A stretch of DNA of 64,000 bases from Candidatus Phytoplasma pruni (GCF_001277135.1 NZ_LHCF01000001.1:29856-93855); one strand, 5' to 3'; numbered from the stretch's first letter, positions 29,074-39,329 are shown. Translations and numbers: made by a program. Notes: generated from the letters alone by a model not told the origin.

Positions 29074-29922
29074 TTATTCTCTTTCTGTTGAGGTTGACGA
29101 GGGGGAAAAAGATTGAACCAAGCCTTCGCCGATTAAATTAAAAGCCAAAGAAGTTAATAAAATAAAGATTAAAGTTCCAAAAATTAAATACGGACGAGAA
29201 CTAATATAGGACTTATTAAAACTCAAAATAGAACCCCATTCAGGCGTAGAAGGGTCAAGACCTAAACCGATAAAACCCATACTAGCGGCAACTAAAATGA
29301 TAGAACCTAAACGAGTAGTCATTAAAGTAATTAAAGTGCTTAAAACATGAGGAAAAATGTGTTTTCTTAAAATATAAAAATGACTAGCCCCTAAAGAAAG
29401 AGCGGTTTGCACAAAATCTTTTTGTGAGACTTGGATAGTCGCCACTCTAATATTTTTAATAAAAAGCGGCAAATAACATATACTCATCGATAAAATCAAT
29501 TGATTCATCCCTTTTCCGAACATAAAAATCACTATAAAAGCTAACACAAAATCAGGAAAAACCACTAAAAAATCACAAATAAGATTCACTATTGAATCCG
29601 TACAACTGCGAAAATAACCCGCTATAATGCCTAAAAGTGTACCTACAAAACCACTTATCAAAGCCGTACAAAAAGCTATTTTTAAAGAATTTCGAGTTCC
29701 TTTGATAATAAAACTCCAAAGATCGTGTCCAATGGAGTCTGTTCCCATCCAATGTTCCTTACTGATAGGTTCTAAAGCGTTATAGGTCAAATGACTATCT
29801 TCTTTATCAAACCACAAAGGCATCAGATAAGTTAAGACCATTAAACTGGAGAAAATCAATAAACCCCAAAATAACATTTTATTCTTGCGATATATTTTAT
29901 TTAACATCTGTTTTTTTTCCAC
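29074..29922 (-). CDS. oppC: Oligopeptide ABC transporter permease OppC
   Basis: A 282-residue permease with an N-terminal membrane segment, the conserved PISKEHWMGTDSIGHDLWSF typical of OppC/DppC, five further membrane helices, and the EAA-like loop VQTALSLGASHFYILRKHIF that contacts the ATPases. It ends 10 bases before oppF and forms the pore with OppB. Confidence 0.95.
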   Translation of the reverse strand: MEKKQMLNKIYRKNKMLFWGLLIFSSLMVLTYLMPLWFDKEDSHLTYNALEPISKEHWMGTDSIGHDLWSFIIKGTRNSLKIAFCTALISGFVGTLLGIIAGYFRSCTDSIVNLICDFLVVFPDFVLAFIVIFMFGKGMNQLILSMSICYLPLFIKNIRVATIQVSQKDFVQTALSLGASHFYILRKHIFPHVLSTLITLMTTRLGSIILVAASMGFIGLGLDPSTPEWGSILSFNKSYISSRPYLIFGTLIFILLTSLAFNLIGEGLVQSFSPSSTSTERE

Positions 29923-29972
29923 TTCATAATAATCAAGCTCACTTCTATTTTGCTCTATGTTTTTTTACTTTA

Positions 29973-30908
29973 TTAAAATTTACGATTTTTTTCTTTCGTT
30001 TTAGGGTCCAAACAAACATAAAGTAATTCTAAAGCAATATTAAAGACACTAATAAATAAAGCCAATAAGATGATAGAAGCGCGAATGACTGGGATATCTC
30101 TTTTAGTAAAAGATGTCATTATCAAAGAACCCACTCCGTCAATATTAAAAATAGATTCTACTATTAAAGAACCACCTAACATAAAACTAAAAAGTAAGCC
30201 AATTTGGGCGATAATAGGCATTAAAGCGTTTTTTAAAACATGATGGAATAAAATATAAGTCGGCGTTAATCCTTTAGCGCGTGCTGCGACAATATAAGGT
30301 TGTTCTAAAATCTCAATGATATTATTTCTCGCCGTTCTAGCGATTAAAAAAGTTTGTCCCAAAACTAACGTACTGATAGGCAAAATCCAAGAAGAAGGAC
30401 TTTCTAAACCAGAAATAGGGAATAACATCCAACGAAAACCTAAAAAATATTGCAAAAAGAAACCTATGATAAAACTAGGCGTGGAAATTATCAAAATAGA
30501 AAGTAAAAGTACGAAATAGTCTTTTTTACTGTTTTGATAATAAGCCGCAAACATGCCAGTCAAAATACCTAAAAAAGAGGCAATAAAAATGCTAATGATA
30601 GATAATGTTAAAGTAATAGCAAAAGGCGCCATAAATAAGTTAATAGCTTTTCGATCTCTTTGACTGTATGATTTGCCAAAATCAAATTTAAAAATAATCC
30701 CTGTCAAATAATCCCAAAATTGTTTATTTGCACTTTTATCTAACCCTAATTCTTGAGTTAATTTGGCTTTTTCTTCATAAGTACTGTCTTGCCCTAATAA
30801 AGCTTGTACCGGATCGGAAAAAAGCTTTAAAGCGAAAAAAATACTCACAATAACAAGCAAATAAATAAACATTGTATAAAATATTTTTTTCAAAGTATAT
30901 TTAGCCAT
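29973..30908 (-). CDS. oppB: Oligopeptide ABC transporter permease OppB
   Basis: A 311-residue permease with six membrane helices. The N-terminal YTLKKIFYTMFIYLLVIVSI helix and the extracytoplasmic DSTYEEKAKLTQELGLDKS region are typical of OppB/DppB; the EAA loop is IVAARAKGLTPTYILFHHVL. Second gene of the operon, 105 bases after the end of oppA. In phytoplasmas peptide uptake supplies amino acids that the cell cannot make. Confidence 0.95.
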   Translation of the reverse strand: MAKYTLKKIFYTMFIYLLVIVSIFFALKLFSDPVQALLGQDSTYEEKAKLTQELGLDKSANKQFWDYLTGIIFKFDFGKSYSQRDRKAINLFMAPFAITLTLSIISIFIASFLGILTGMFAAYYQNSKKDYFVLLLSILIISTPSFIIGFFLQYFLGFRWMLFPISGLESPSSWILPISTLVLGQTFLIARTARNNIIEILEQPYIVAARAKGLTPTYILFHHVLKNALMPIIAQIGLLFSFMLGGSLIVESIFNIDGVGSLIMTSFTKRDIPVIRASIILLALFISVFNIALELLYVCLDPKTKEKNRKF

Positions 30909-31013
30909 TTTGATACATACTTTCTATAACTTCATTTAGATTTGCTGCCATATATGCATTTCCATAAAGACATCTTTTTTCTTCTTAAGAAAAAGAAATC
31001 ACAAATACATTTA

Positions 31014-32847
31014 TTATTCTTTAGTTTTAGCGATGCCTAACCAATTAATATTACCGAAAGCATCCATTTCAAAGCCTTTAATTTTATCTCTGGTAATAGA
31101 AATTTTTTGTTGTTTAGAAAATAAAGGAACATAAACATAATTGTCTTTTAAAATGGTTTGTATTTGCTTTATTTTCTCTAGATATGAATTAGAACCTGTT
31201 TGGTATGTTTCTGTTTCTGAATGATTTTCTGTTTTTTGGGATGGTTTTTGTTCGATAGGAATATTATCTATTTCATCCAATAAAGCCCATACATCATTAT
31301 TATTACCATTTTTGACGTTATTTTCATTTATATCTTGGTTTTTGAAGTTTTTAAAAGAAGATACATTCATAATACCATCTATCACTTCGCCTTCAACCCT
31401 TTTAAAACGTTCTTTTCCTGTGGAATCAGTATTAATTCGACCAAAATATTGTTTTAAAACATAATGAGGATAAGTATTAGATAAACTATCACTAAAAGAA
31501 ACTATGTCAAAATCTCCTTTTTGAGCTGTTACCAACATAGTGTTAAAATCATTCTTTTCCATTTCACATTGAAAACCTATCACTTCCAAAACGACTTGTA
31601 ATTTAGATAAAAAGCGATTTCTCAATTTATTATCATCTTGAGTGATTAATATTTTAATTTTTTTTTTATTTGCGGTTTGTTTTGCAATTCTGTTTTAAAA
31701 CGATTTATTGTCGATTGATGATTTTGTTCTGCTTCGGCACTATCGATTGGTTTTTTGTCTTCCATATTTCCGCCGATTAAACGAGGATCTGAAAAGGAAT
31801 CGATTTCTTGATAATTCGTTCTTTCATCTTCATTTGTTTGGTTTTTTAATAATTCGTATAATATTTTTTTTTATTTGCCTGAATAATGTCATAAAGAATT
31901 TTTCTTGTATCGAAATTTAAAAGATCATTATTCAATAAGATAAATTCTAAATTTAAAAATTCATTCTTTACTGTTTTTAAATGATTGATATTTTTATTTT
32001 GGATTTCAAAGATATTTTCATTTGTTGGTTCTATTAATATATCTATATTCTCATTTCGCGTTGCTAAGAAACAAGTCGCAGAATTAGGATAATATTGAAA
32101 ATGAATTTTGGCGATTTTCGGTTGTTGTTGTTTTTGAGGATGTTTGTCAAATAATTCTAATTGAACTGTTGTGTCGTTTTTGATGAGTTTTAATCGAAAA
32201 ACCCCTAAGCCTATTGTTATTCCTTTATGAAAGTCTTTTTCACACTCTTTTTGATTTATGACAAAAATTTTACTCAAATAAAATTCATTCATATTGTTTT
32301 TGTAATTGTTCAATGTAACAGTGAACTTATTGGGCTCATTTTTAACTTTTTTGAAACTTTCTATATAACGGGCAGATTCTAAACCTAATTCTTTGGTCTT
32401 TTCCCAAGAATAAAGAATATCATCGACTGTTAAATCAACGCCATTATGAAATTTAATATTGTCTTTTAACACATATTTTTTTTCTTTAGATGAAGAGTCT
32501 GAATAAGTTTTATCTTCATCTAAAATATTGCTTTCATAAGTGGTTTTTTCATATTTTTTATCCTCTGTTGGTTTAGTTTTAGCTATCAATAAAGGTTCAT
32601 GGATTAAATTTCTTATTATATTATTATAAACAGTTCTGGAACCAAAATTATACATCCCAAAACCTTGTTGCATAGGAGCCGCTGTAGCGACATACAAAGT
32701 ATCTGTCTTTTCTGAGTTATTTACTTTTTTACCGCTAAACGTGTATAAAAAAGCTCCTATTAATAAAATTATCACCAAAAGAACAATAATAGATGTTTTT
32801 TTGTTTTTATTAATATATTTTAAAAATTTATTATCCTTTTTGACCAT
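31014..32847 (-). CDS. oppA: Oligopeptide-binding protein OppA, with two frameshifts
   Basis: Family 5 extracellular solute-binding protein capturing peptides for OppBCDF. N-terminal anchor (TSIIVLLVIILLIGAFLYTF), then DTLYVATAAPMQQGFGMYNF and FHNGVDLTVDDILYSWEKT, which is the SBP_bac_5 signature region. There is no lipobox Cys. The frame from ATG 32847 stops at 31846; one extra base in the T9 run 31864-31872 continues as YELLKNQTNEDERTNYQEID. A second at the T10 run 31658-31667 continues as KILITQDDNKLRNRFLSKLQ into the 3' ORF, which ends at 31014. Restored length is about 611 residues. Two independent slips in long runs suggest sequencing error. Confidence 0.88.
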
Positions 32848-33105
32848 AGAAATCTGTTACCTCATTTCTAAACTTTAAAATTAACAACAAAAAGCAAAAA
32901 TTTTAAAGTTATTAAAAAACATCATGCGAATACGCCAAAAATGTCATGAAAATGATAAAAAAAGATATTTATTATATTGATAATTTACCTATATTCAACT
33001 AAAAACTAATACAGATGAATTATTTTTTTATACCTTTATAATTGGAGGAAATAAATATATCGTTAAATATATTTACCATTCGTTTAATTCTTAATTTTTA
33101 TATGA

Positions 33106-33179
33106 TGGAGGCCCTGAACGGATTTGAACCGATGATCAAGCTTTTGCAGAGCCACGCCTTACCACTTGGCTACAGGGCC
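33106..33179 (-). tRNA. tRNA-Cys (GCA)
   Basis: A 74-base cloverleaf on the minus strand: acceptor GGCCCTG/CAGGGCC with U73 as discriminator and encoded CCA, D arm with AAGTGGTAAGG, anticodon loop CTCTGCAAAAG with anticodon GCA, and T arm GGTTCAAATCC. U73 and GCA are standard Cys identity elements. The A/T-rich palindrome at 33049-33073 may terminate it. Confidence 0.97.
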
Positions 33180-33193
33180 ATTTGTGCTTTAAC

Positions 33194-33231
33194 AAAATAA
33201 ATAACTATTATAAATAATAGTTATTTATTTT
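33194..33231 (-). terminator. 17-bp hairpin overlapping the pepP stop codon
   Basis: Perfect arms at 33194-33210 and 33215-33231 around a 4-base loop. The right arm includes the TAA stop of the Xaa-Pro aminopeptidase gene. It would end the leftward transcript just before tRNA-Cys. Confidence 0.65.
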
Positions 33232-34487
33232 GTCATTAATTTTTCAATGTCATCTATTTCTTTAGGAATATTGTGAGTTAAATTAACATTACCGTTGGAA
33301 CTAACTAAAACATCGTCTTCAACACGGATGCCTAAACTTAATTCTGGCAAGTATAAACCTGGTTCAATAGTGATAATGCTATTTTCCTTAATAGGTTCAA
33401 AAGAATTACCTACATCATGCACTTCTAAGCCTAAATAATGACCTAAACCATGATAACAATATTTATCAATAGATTCGTCTTTTTTTAAAAAACCTAATTC
33501 ACTTAACCCGTCGCTTAAAATTTGTTTACCATATTGATTCATTTCAGCAAAAGTATATCCTGGTTTAATCCATTCAATAGTTTTTTTATTCGCTTTTAAA
33601 ACAATTTCATAAATTTGTTTTTGTTGAGGGGTGAATTTTCCACTAGCAGGAAAACAACGAGAAACATCAGAAGTATAATTTTGATAACGAACCCCACAAT
33701 CTATCAAAACTAAATCATTTGCGCCAATAGGGCTCTTTTGTTGGTTATAATGCAAAATAGTCGCGTTATTACCAGAAGCCACAATAGTGTGAAAAGAGTT
33801 GGTTGCGCCATGACTTTCTAAAACATAATGATAAAAAGCCGATATTTCGTATTCATATAATCCAGGTTGCATTTTTTGCGCTATTCCCTCTAAAGCTGTT
33901 TTATTTAAAGCAATAGCTTGTTGAATTAAAGCGATTTCTTCTGGTTTTTTAGTGATCCTTAAATCTGCTACCAAATGACAATGATCCTTTATTCTTAAAA
34001 AAGGATAATTTGTTTGGATTAAATTAGCCATTTTTAAAGATACAGACAGATTGTCTTTTAATTTAAATTTGGATAAATCTAAATAAATATTTTCCATATA
34101 ACCAAATTTACTAATTTTCACAGTATTTAATAAAGAAAATACAAGCGTTTTCAAAAGGTTAATATCTAAACAATTCTCAACAGGAATAGAACTTATTTCC
34201 GCAGCTTTGGCAAAACTTAAAGTTTCTCCATCCCATAATTTTTTCACAGGATCTACTGGGTCTAAAAACAAAAAAGCTTCTTCTTTTTGTTCGTTTTTAA
34301 CCATCAATAAAACTACATTTTTCTGTTCTATACCAGTTAAATAATAAAAATTTTTATTAACTTCAAATTTCGCCGTAGCGAAAAGTTCTTCGTTAAACTG
34401 ATGTTGATCAGAAAAAAACAATACTAGACTATTATTCTCAATTTTTTTAAGCAATGATTGACGATTTTTTTGATAAAATACAGACAT
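33225..34487 (-). CDS. pepP: Xaa-Pro aminopeptidase (M24B metallopeptidase)
   Basis: A 420-residue PepP-type enzyme that removes N-terminal residues preceding proline; it would help use imported peptides. The N-terminal AMP_N domain (SLVLFFSDQHQFNEELF, NFYYLTGIEQKNVVLLM) is followed by the pita-bread fold, with metal ligands in LIDCGVRYQNYTSDVSRCFP, HGLGHYLGLEVHDVG, TIEPGLYLP and GIRVEDDVLV. All five expected ligands (Asp, Asp, His, Glu, Glu) are present. Confidence 0.92.
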   Translation of the reverse strand: MSVFYQKNRQSLLKKIENNSLVLFFSDQHQFNEELFATAKFEVNKNFYYLTGIEQKNVVLLMVKNEQKEEAFLFLDPVDPVKKLWDGETLSFAKAAEISSIPVENCLDINLLKTLVFSLLNTVKISKFGYMENIYLDLSKFKLKDNLSVSLKMANLIQTNYPFLRIKDHCHLVADLRITKKPEEIALIQQAIALNKTALEGIAQKMQPGLYEYEISAFYHYVLESHGATNSFHTIVASGNNATILHYNQQKSPIGANDLVLIDCGVRYQNYTSDVSRCFPASGKFTPQQKQIYEIVLKANKKTIEWIKPGYTFAEMNQYGKQILSDGLSELGFLKKDESIDKYCYHGLGHYLGLEVHDVGNSFEPIKENSIITIEPGLYLPELSLGIRVEDDVLVSSNGNVNLTHNIPKEIDDIEKLMTK

Positions 34488-34505
34488 TTTTTAAATCCAA
34501 CTTTT

Positions 34506-34655
34506 TTATTTTTTTTCTCTTTGGATAGTGTGTTTACGCTCAGACGGACAATATTTATTAAATTCTAAACGCTCCGGATGTTGTTTTTTATTTTTGTAAG
34601 TGTAATAATGCTCTCTACCGCAATCTATACAAACTAATTTTACTAATTCGCTCAT
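34506..34655 (-). CDS. rpmG: 50S ribosomal protein L33
   Basis: A 49-residue protein, right size for L33: SELVKLVCIDCGREHYYTYK, then NKKQHPERLEFNKYCPSERK. It has the first CxxC and a single Cys of the second pair, so it is a mixed zinc-ribbon form. It ends 18 bases before the pepP start and is probably cotranscribed with it. Start ATG 34655; GAGG lies about 10 bases upstream. Confidence 0.93.
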   Translation of the reverse strand: MSELVKLVCIDCGREHYYTYKNKKQHPERLEFNKYCPSERKHTIQREKK

Positions 34656-34696
34656 TTTTATACCCTCTAAACTTCTTATATTATTAACTCATTAAA

Positions 34697-34783
34697 AATA
34701 ATTCTCAATAATAAGGACCATAAAAACTCATTAAAAAGTTTTTATTAAATATAATAAATTATTATTTATTATTGAGAATTATT
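34697..34783. repeat. Long-range 18-bp inverted repeat upstream of rpmG
   Basis: Arms AATAATTCTCAATAATAA (34697-34714) and its exact complement (34766-34783) enclose 51 bases that hold a smaller hairpin (AAAAACT/AGTTTTT). It lies in the gap between the 66-residue gene and rpmG, so the folded RNA could be a terminator/antiterminator or a ribosomal-protein leader. Confidence 0.6.
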
Positions 34784-34894
34784 TCAGTAGAAATATAATA
34801 TTTTTTTAATAAATAAAAAAAAATAGCCTTTATAAAAGCAACTATTTCTTTGATAAAACGACATTAAAATAAAAATTTAATTTAATGGAAAAGA

Positions 34895-35095
34895 TTATTT
34901 TTTCAATAAAAAAAGTTTAATAGTGTTATTTTCTAAAGCTTCAGGATAATTATAAATAACTTCTCTCATTCTTTTAAATAAAACACAAATAAGTCCATTG
35001 TCAAAATCAATACGAGTAACAACTCCTATTTCTTTTTCGTTTTCAACTTTTACTCTTTGGCCGATGAGATAATTATCATCATTATGTAAAGCCAT
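34895..35095 (-). CDS. Small conserved-looking protein, 66 residues
   Basis: Unknown family. The sequence YLIGQRVKVENEKEIGVVTR and IDFDNGLICVLFKRMREVIY suggests a small beta barrel (SH3/KOW-like), possibly nucleic-acid-binding. There is no signal peptide. It sits between hup and rpmG on the same strand. A hairpin-like A/T element at about 34815-34855 could terminate it. Confidence 0.6.
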   Translation of the reverse strand: MALHNDDNYLIGQRVKVENEKEIGVVTRIDFDNGLICVLFKRMREVIYNYPEALENNTIKLFLLKK

Positions 35096-35170
35096 ATATC
35101 TACCAATTTATCCTTCTTTCGATAACTTTATGTTAAAGAATTATAAAGAAAAACAAAACATTTTATATAA

Positions 35171-35446
35171 TTATTTTTTAAATATTTCTTTAAATTTTTT
35201 ATTTACTTGGAAAACAGGAACATCTTGTGCAGGCACAGTTAAAACTTGTTCACTTTTAGGAACTTTACATTTTCTTTCCTTACGGTGTTTTAATCGAACA
35301 ATTCCTAATCCTGGAAGAATTATTTTTGCATCTTCATGTAACCCTTTTTTAATTGTTTCGTTTAAAGATAGTAAAAATTTTTCTACTTCTTTTTTATTAA
35401 CGCCCAATTTTTCGGACATTGCAATTAATAAATCTGATTTGGTCAA
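35171..35446 (-). CDS. hup: HU family DNA-binding protein
   Basis: A 91-residue histone-like protein that bends and compacts DNA. MTKSDLLIAMSEKLGVNKKE is the HU dimerisation region; LPGLGIVRLKHRKERKCKVP is the start of the DNA-binding arm, where the usual GRNP tip is replaced by SEQVLTVPAQ, and VNKKFKEIF is the C-terminal helix. AAAGGAG is just upstream of the ATG. Confidence 0.93.
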   Translation of the reverse strand: MTKSDLLIAMSEKLGVNKKEVEKFLLSLNETIKKGLHEDAKIILPGLGIVRLKHRKERKCKVPKSEQVLTVPAQDVPVFQVNKKFKEIFKK

Positions 35447-35674
35447 TGTTAATCTCCTTTAATTATATTTTTTCTTTTATATTTGCAAATCTACTTGTAT
35501 TTTAACAAAAAAATCTTTTATCAACTACAAAAAATAACATAGATTCATTTATTTTCAAAATTGAAAATCTTGTTTATGTTTATAATAATTTATTTTTTTT
35601 CAAAAACAACATGAATATAACTTGATTTTAACACACAATTACTCTTTATTAACACAAAATCATTTATTTTTGTT

Positions 35675-36652
35675 TTATTTTGTCTCTAATATCTTAGATA
35701 AGATATTTTCTAGGGGTTTTTTTTCAAAAACGACTTGATAAGTGCTTTGGATGATAGGTAAAGCAATGTTTTTCTCTATAGATAATTCATAAAAAACTTT
35801 TAAATTGTTAACTCCTTCAATAGTTTGAAAAGAATTAGCATAAATATCGTTTAAATCCATTCCTAAACGGATTTTTTTACCCGCTTGATAATTACGTGAA
35901 TTTTCGTTAAAAGCTGTCACGATAAAATCGCCTAAACCAGAAAGCCCTAAAACAATGTCGGTTTTCATGTCTAAAATTTCTAACACTTTTTTCATTTCTA
36001 TAATGCCTAAACTGATAAAAGCCGCTTTAGCGTTAGTTTGGAAATCCTCATTATCTAAAACACCACTTGCCAAAGATAAAGCATTTTTAAAAGCACTACA
36101 TAATTCGGATCCCATAACATCATCAGAAGGATGGATTTTCAAATAATGAGGGTTAGAAAATATTTCCACTATTTTTTCACTAAAAGCTTTATCATCAGAA
36201 GCGGACAATAAAAAAGTTATTCGCCTTAAAATGACTTCTTCCGCATGCGAAGGACCTAATAAAGAAGCATAATTTTTCAACTTATCAGGATCTATTTCCT
36301 CTTTAGTAATTTGAAAAATCATTTTATTACTCTTAGTTTCAATCCCTTTAGAAGCGTTAATAAAACTTTTGGGTTTTTTCAAAAGAGGATTAATTTGTTG
36401 TAAAAAAGTTCTCATGTTTTGAGCAGGGATGCATAAAACAATGATATCTGCAAAATTCAACGATTTTTCTAAATCATTAGTAGCAACAATCTTTTGCAAA
36501 GATAAATCAAAAATAGGATGTTGTTGGTTGTTAATTTTATTAATATATGTTTCGTTATTATCATATATTAAGACTTGATGTTGGTTGTCGGTCAAAACTT
36601 GTCCTAAAGTAGAGCCCCAAGCGCCGCCACCCATAATAGTGATTTTTTTCAT
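35675..36652 (-). CDS. gpsA: Glycerol-3-phosphate dehydrogenase [NAD(P)+]
   Basis: A 325-residue cytosolic enzyme linking dihydroxyacetone phosphate to glycerol-3-phosphate for phospholipid synthesis. The Rossmann motif MGGGAWGSTLGQVLTDN is at the N-terminus, with NASKGIE and LGPSHAEEV in the middle, the catalytic-lysine region GSELCSAFKNALSLASG, and GLSGLGDFIVTAFNENSRN. The ATG overlaps the der stop by 4 bases, so the two are coupled. Confidence 0.95.
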   Translation of the reverse strand: MKKITIMGGGAWGSTLGQVLTDNQHQVLIYDNNETYINKINNQQHPIFDLSLQKIVATNDLEKSLNFADIIVLCIPAQNMRTFLQQINPLLKKPKSFINASKGIETKSNKMIFQITKEEIDPDKLKNYASLLGPSHAEEVILRRITFLLSASDDKAFSEKIVEIFSNPHYLKIHPSDDVMGSELCSAFKNALSLASGVLDNEDFQTNAKAAFISLGIIEMKKVLEILDMKTDIVLGLSGLGDFIVTAFNENSRNYQAGKKIRLGMDLNDIYANSFQTIEGVNNLKVFYELSIEKNIALPIIQSTYQVVFEKKPLENILSKILETK

Positions 36653-37968
36653 AACAAATCCATTTCTTTCTTTTTAAAAATCATTTTAATCGGTAATCCT
36701 TTTAATTCTAAGTGTAATCTCAATTGGTTGTTTAAATATCTTTTATAAGAAAAATGAATATAATCAGGATTATTAACTAAACAAATGAATTCCGGCGGTT
36801 TGGTCGATGTTTGTTTCAGAAAATAAAATTTAGCCTTTCCACCTTTAAATAAAGCAGGAGGATTCATTTGAGTCGCTTCATGCAAAATATCGTTCAAAAG
36901 GGCGGCGCTAAAAGATTGATGATAATTATAAAATATTTCTTCTAAAACAGGAAAAAAAGTATGAATTCTTTTTTTATTAAAAGCTGACACATACACGATA
37001 GGAACATGATCAAAAAATTTAAATTCATTTTTGATTTTTTCATCAAATTTTTTCATATCTTTATCGTTATTTTCCGCTAAATCCCATTTATTCACTACAA
37101 TCATACAAGGTTTAGCATAGTTAAAAATCATAGCCGCAATATTACGGTCTTGATCAAAAATTTCTTGACTAGCATCCAGAACAAAACAAACAATATCACT
37201 TCTTTCCAGAGCACTTAAAGCTCTTAAAGAACTGTATTTTTCTTGTTTTTCATAAATTTTGCCTCTTTTTCTTAAACCGGCAGTATCTACGATATGATAC
37301 GTTTTACCGTCTTTTTGAAAAACAGTGTCCACAGCGTCTGTAGTGGTACCAGGAACATCAGAAACAATCATTCTTTCTTGCGCTAATAAAGCGTTAGTTA
37401 AGGTTGATTTGCCTACATTAGGTCGTCCTATCAAAGAAAACCTTAATTCTTCGTCATTAATTTTGACATCTGTTTTGCGAGGATGATGAGCGATTACTTT
37501 ATCTAATAATTCACCAATACCAATGCCATGATGAGTGCTAATCCCCACCACTTCATCAAAACCTAAAGAATAAAAATCATAAACATTTTCGATAAAATAA
37601 ATATTATCGATTTTATTGACTGCTACGATAATAGGAATATTTTTTTTATAAAGCAGTTTAGCGATATTTAAATCTTCTTGAATCAATCTAGTATGACCGT
37701 CGGTCACAAAAATAATTAAATGGGCTTCATTAATAGCCAATTCTGCTTGATGTTTAATTTGTTCTTTAATAGAGACATTTTCAATTTCAATTCCTCCAGT
37801 ATCAATCAAAGAAAAACTTTGGTTTAACCAGGTAGCTTTAGAATAAATACGATCTTTGGTCGTCCCTGCTTTTTCATAAACAATCGATATTCTTTCATTT
37901 AAAATACGATTGAATAAACTCGATTTGCCTACATTAGGGCGCCCTATAATAGCTACTTTAAAATTCAT
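36649..37968 (-). CDS. der: Ribosome assembly GTPase Der (EngA)
   Basis: A 439-residue protein with tandem GTPase domains, needed for 50S maturation. Domain 1: GRPNVGKSSLFNRIL, DTGGIE, NKID; domain 2: GRPNVGKSTLTNALLAQE, DTAGLRKRGK, NKWD. A C-terminal KH-like domain follows (FKGGKAKFYFLKQTSTKPPE). Middle gene of the overlapping cmk-der-gpsA run. Confidence 0.97.
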   Translation of the reverse strand: MNFKVAIIGRPNVGKSSLFNRILNERISIVYEKAGTTKDRIYSKATWLNQSFSLIDTGGIEIENVSIKEQIKHQAELAINEAHLIIFVTDGHTRLIQEDLNIAKLLYKKNIPIIVAVNKIDNIYFIENVYDFYSLGFDEVVGISTHHGIGIGELLDKVIAHHPRKTDVKINDEELRFSLIGRPNVGKSTLTNALLAQERMIVSDVPGTTTDAVDTVFQKDGKTYHIVDTAGLRKRGKIYEKQEKYSSLRALSALERSDIVCFVLDASQEIFDQDRNIAAMIFNYAKPCMIVVNKWDLAENNDKDMKKFDEKIKNEFKFFDHVPIVYVSAFNKKRIHTFFPVLEEIFYNYHQSFSAALLNDILHEATQMNPPALFKGGKAKFYFLKQTSTKPPEFICLVNNPDYIHFSYKRYLNNQLRLHLELKGLPIKMIFKKKEMDLL

Positions 37969-38636
37969 AATTTTTCCATTATTTTAGCTTCTATAAATTG
38001 CACCACTTCATCAATAGACATATCAGTCGTATCTAAGAATAAAGCATCTTCGGCTTTTTTTAGAGGAGCTAATTCTCTTTCTATATCTTGTTTATCTCTC
38101 GCTTCAATACTTTCCGCAATACTTTCTAAAGAAATATTTTTTTGTTTTTTAGCGAATAATTCTTTTTGTTTTCTAAGAGCTCTCTTTTGCGCAGAAGCTG
38201 TTAAAAAAATTTTTAAATTAGCTTCGGGCATCACAACGGTTCCTATGTCTCTTCCGTCCATAATAATAAAAGGGTGTTGTTGGATTAATTTTTGTTGTAA
38301 ATTAAAAATTTTATTTCTCACTACAGCTAAAGAAGAAATAAAAGAGATTTCTTTTTCTATTTCTTTATCTTTTAAACGAAAAGTTAAATCTTCATTATTC
38401 AAATAAAAGATATTGTCGGCTAATTTAATATGAGTTTCTTCTAACCTTTTGGCTAAGATTTTTTGGTCTTCTGGCGTTTTATAAGGTACTTTATTCTTTA
38501 AAACATAATAAGTCAAAATACGGAATAAAACACCTGTATTTAAATAAAACCATCCAAATTTATCCGATAATAATTGACTGATAGTACTTTTGCCTGAACC
38601 AGCTGGCCCATCAATAGCTAATCTAAAACTTAACAT
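37965..38636 (-). CDS. cmk: Cytidylate kinase
   Basis: Phosphorylates CMP and dCMP. P-loop RLAIDGPAGSGKSTISQLLS, substrate-binding NTGVLFRILTYYVL, and DGRDIGTVVMPEA are clear. An upstream in-frame ATG at 38714 adds 26 residues absent from the family; the start at 38636 has GGAGA 10 bases upstream and begins at the expected MLSFRLAIDG, so it is preferred (223 residues). The stop overlaps the der ATG by 4 bases. Confidence 0.94.
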   Translation of the reverse strand: MLSFRLAIDGPAGSGKSTISQLLSDKFGWFYLNTGVLFRILTYYVLKNKVPYKTPEDQKILAKRLEETHIKLADNIFYLNNEDLTFRLKDKEIEKEISFISSLAVVRNKIFNLQQKLIQQHPFIIMDGRDIGTVVMPEANLKIFLTASAQKRALRKQKELFAKKQKNISLESIAESIEARDKQDIERELAPLKKAEDALFLDTTDMSIDEVVQFIEAKIMEKL

Positions 38637-38755
38637 ATTATAACATTCTCCGCGTTTTTTGATTATCTTTCTTTGAGTTGATGAATTGTGGAAATATTCA
38701 CCCCAATATGACATTTAGATATCTTTCTTTTTTTATTTCAAAATTTATTCTAACA

Positions 38756-39328
38756 TTATTTACTCGTGTCTCGAGAAACGTATTGTCCTGTTTCTGTATT
38801 CACAATAATTGTTTCATCTTGAGCAATAAAAATAGGTACTTTAACCTTTAAACCTGTTTCTAAAACAGCATCTTTATAAGTGGTGGTTTTTTTAGTATCG
38901 CCAACCGCTCCAGGATCCGTTTGTACCACTTTTAAAGATATTTTGTCTGGCAAAGAAACGCCTAAAATTTCTTTCTCATCGCAAAAAACCACTTCCACCA
39001 CCATTTCTTCAGCTAAATATTTAACTGCACCTTTTAGGATTTTTTGCGGTATTTCAATTTGTTCATAAGTAGTCTCATCAATAAAAACGTATTTTTCATA
39101 ATAAATATAAGAAAATTTTAATTTTCTTTTGTCAATTAACGCTGTTTCCACTTTGATACCAGAATTAAAAGTATGTTCGATAATTCCGCCTGTTCTCAAG
39201 TTTTTGAGTTTACTACGTACAAAAGCTGCCCCTTTGCCTGGTTTAACATGTAAAAACTCAATAACTTGGTAAATATGATTGTTTAATTTAATGGTTTGAC
39301 CTGTTTTAAAATCGTTTGTACTAATCAT
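38756..39328 (-). CDS. efp: Elongation factor P
   Basis: A 190-residue three-domain tRNA-mimic that relieves ribosome stalling at polyproline. Loop I reads HVKPGKGAAFVRSKLKNLRT, whose Lys corresponds to the modified residue of EF-P; domain III carries LETGLKVKVPIFIAQDETII and the typical end VNTETGQYVSRD. No modification gene is seen nearby. Starts 2 bases after the miaA stop. Confidence 0.96.
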   Translation of the reverse strand: MISTNDFKTGQTIKLNNHIYQVIEFLHVKPGKGAAFVRSKLKNLRTGGIIEHTFNSGIKVETALIDKRKLKFSYIYYEKYVFIDETTYEQIEIPQKILKGAVKYLAEEMVVEVVFCDEKEILGVSLPDKISLKVVQTDPGAVGDTKKTTTYKDAVLETGLKVKVPIFIAQDETIIVNTETGQYVSRDTSK

Positions 39329-39329
39329 T

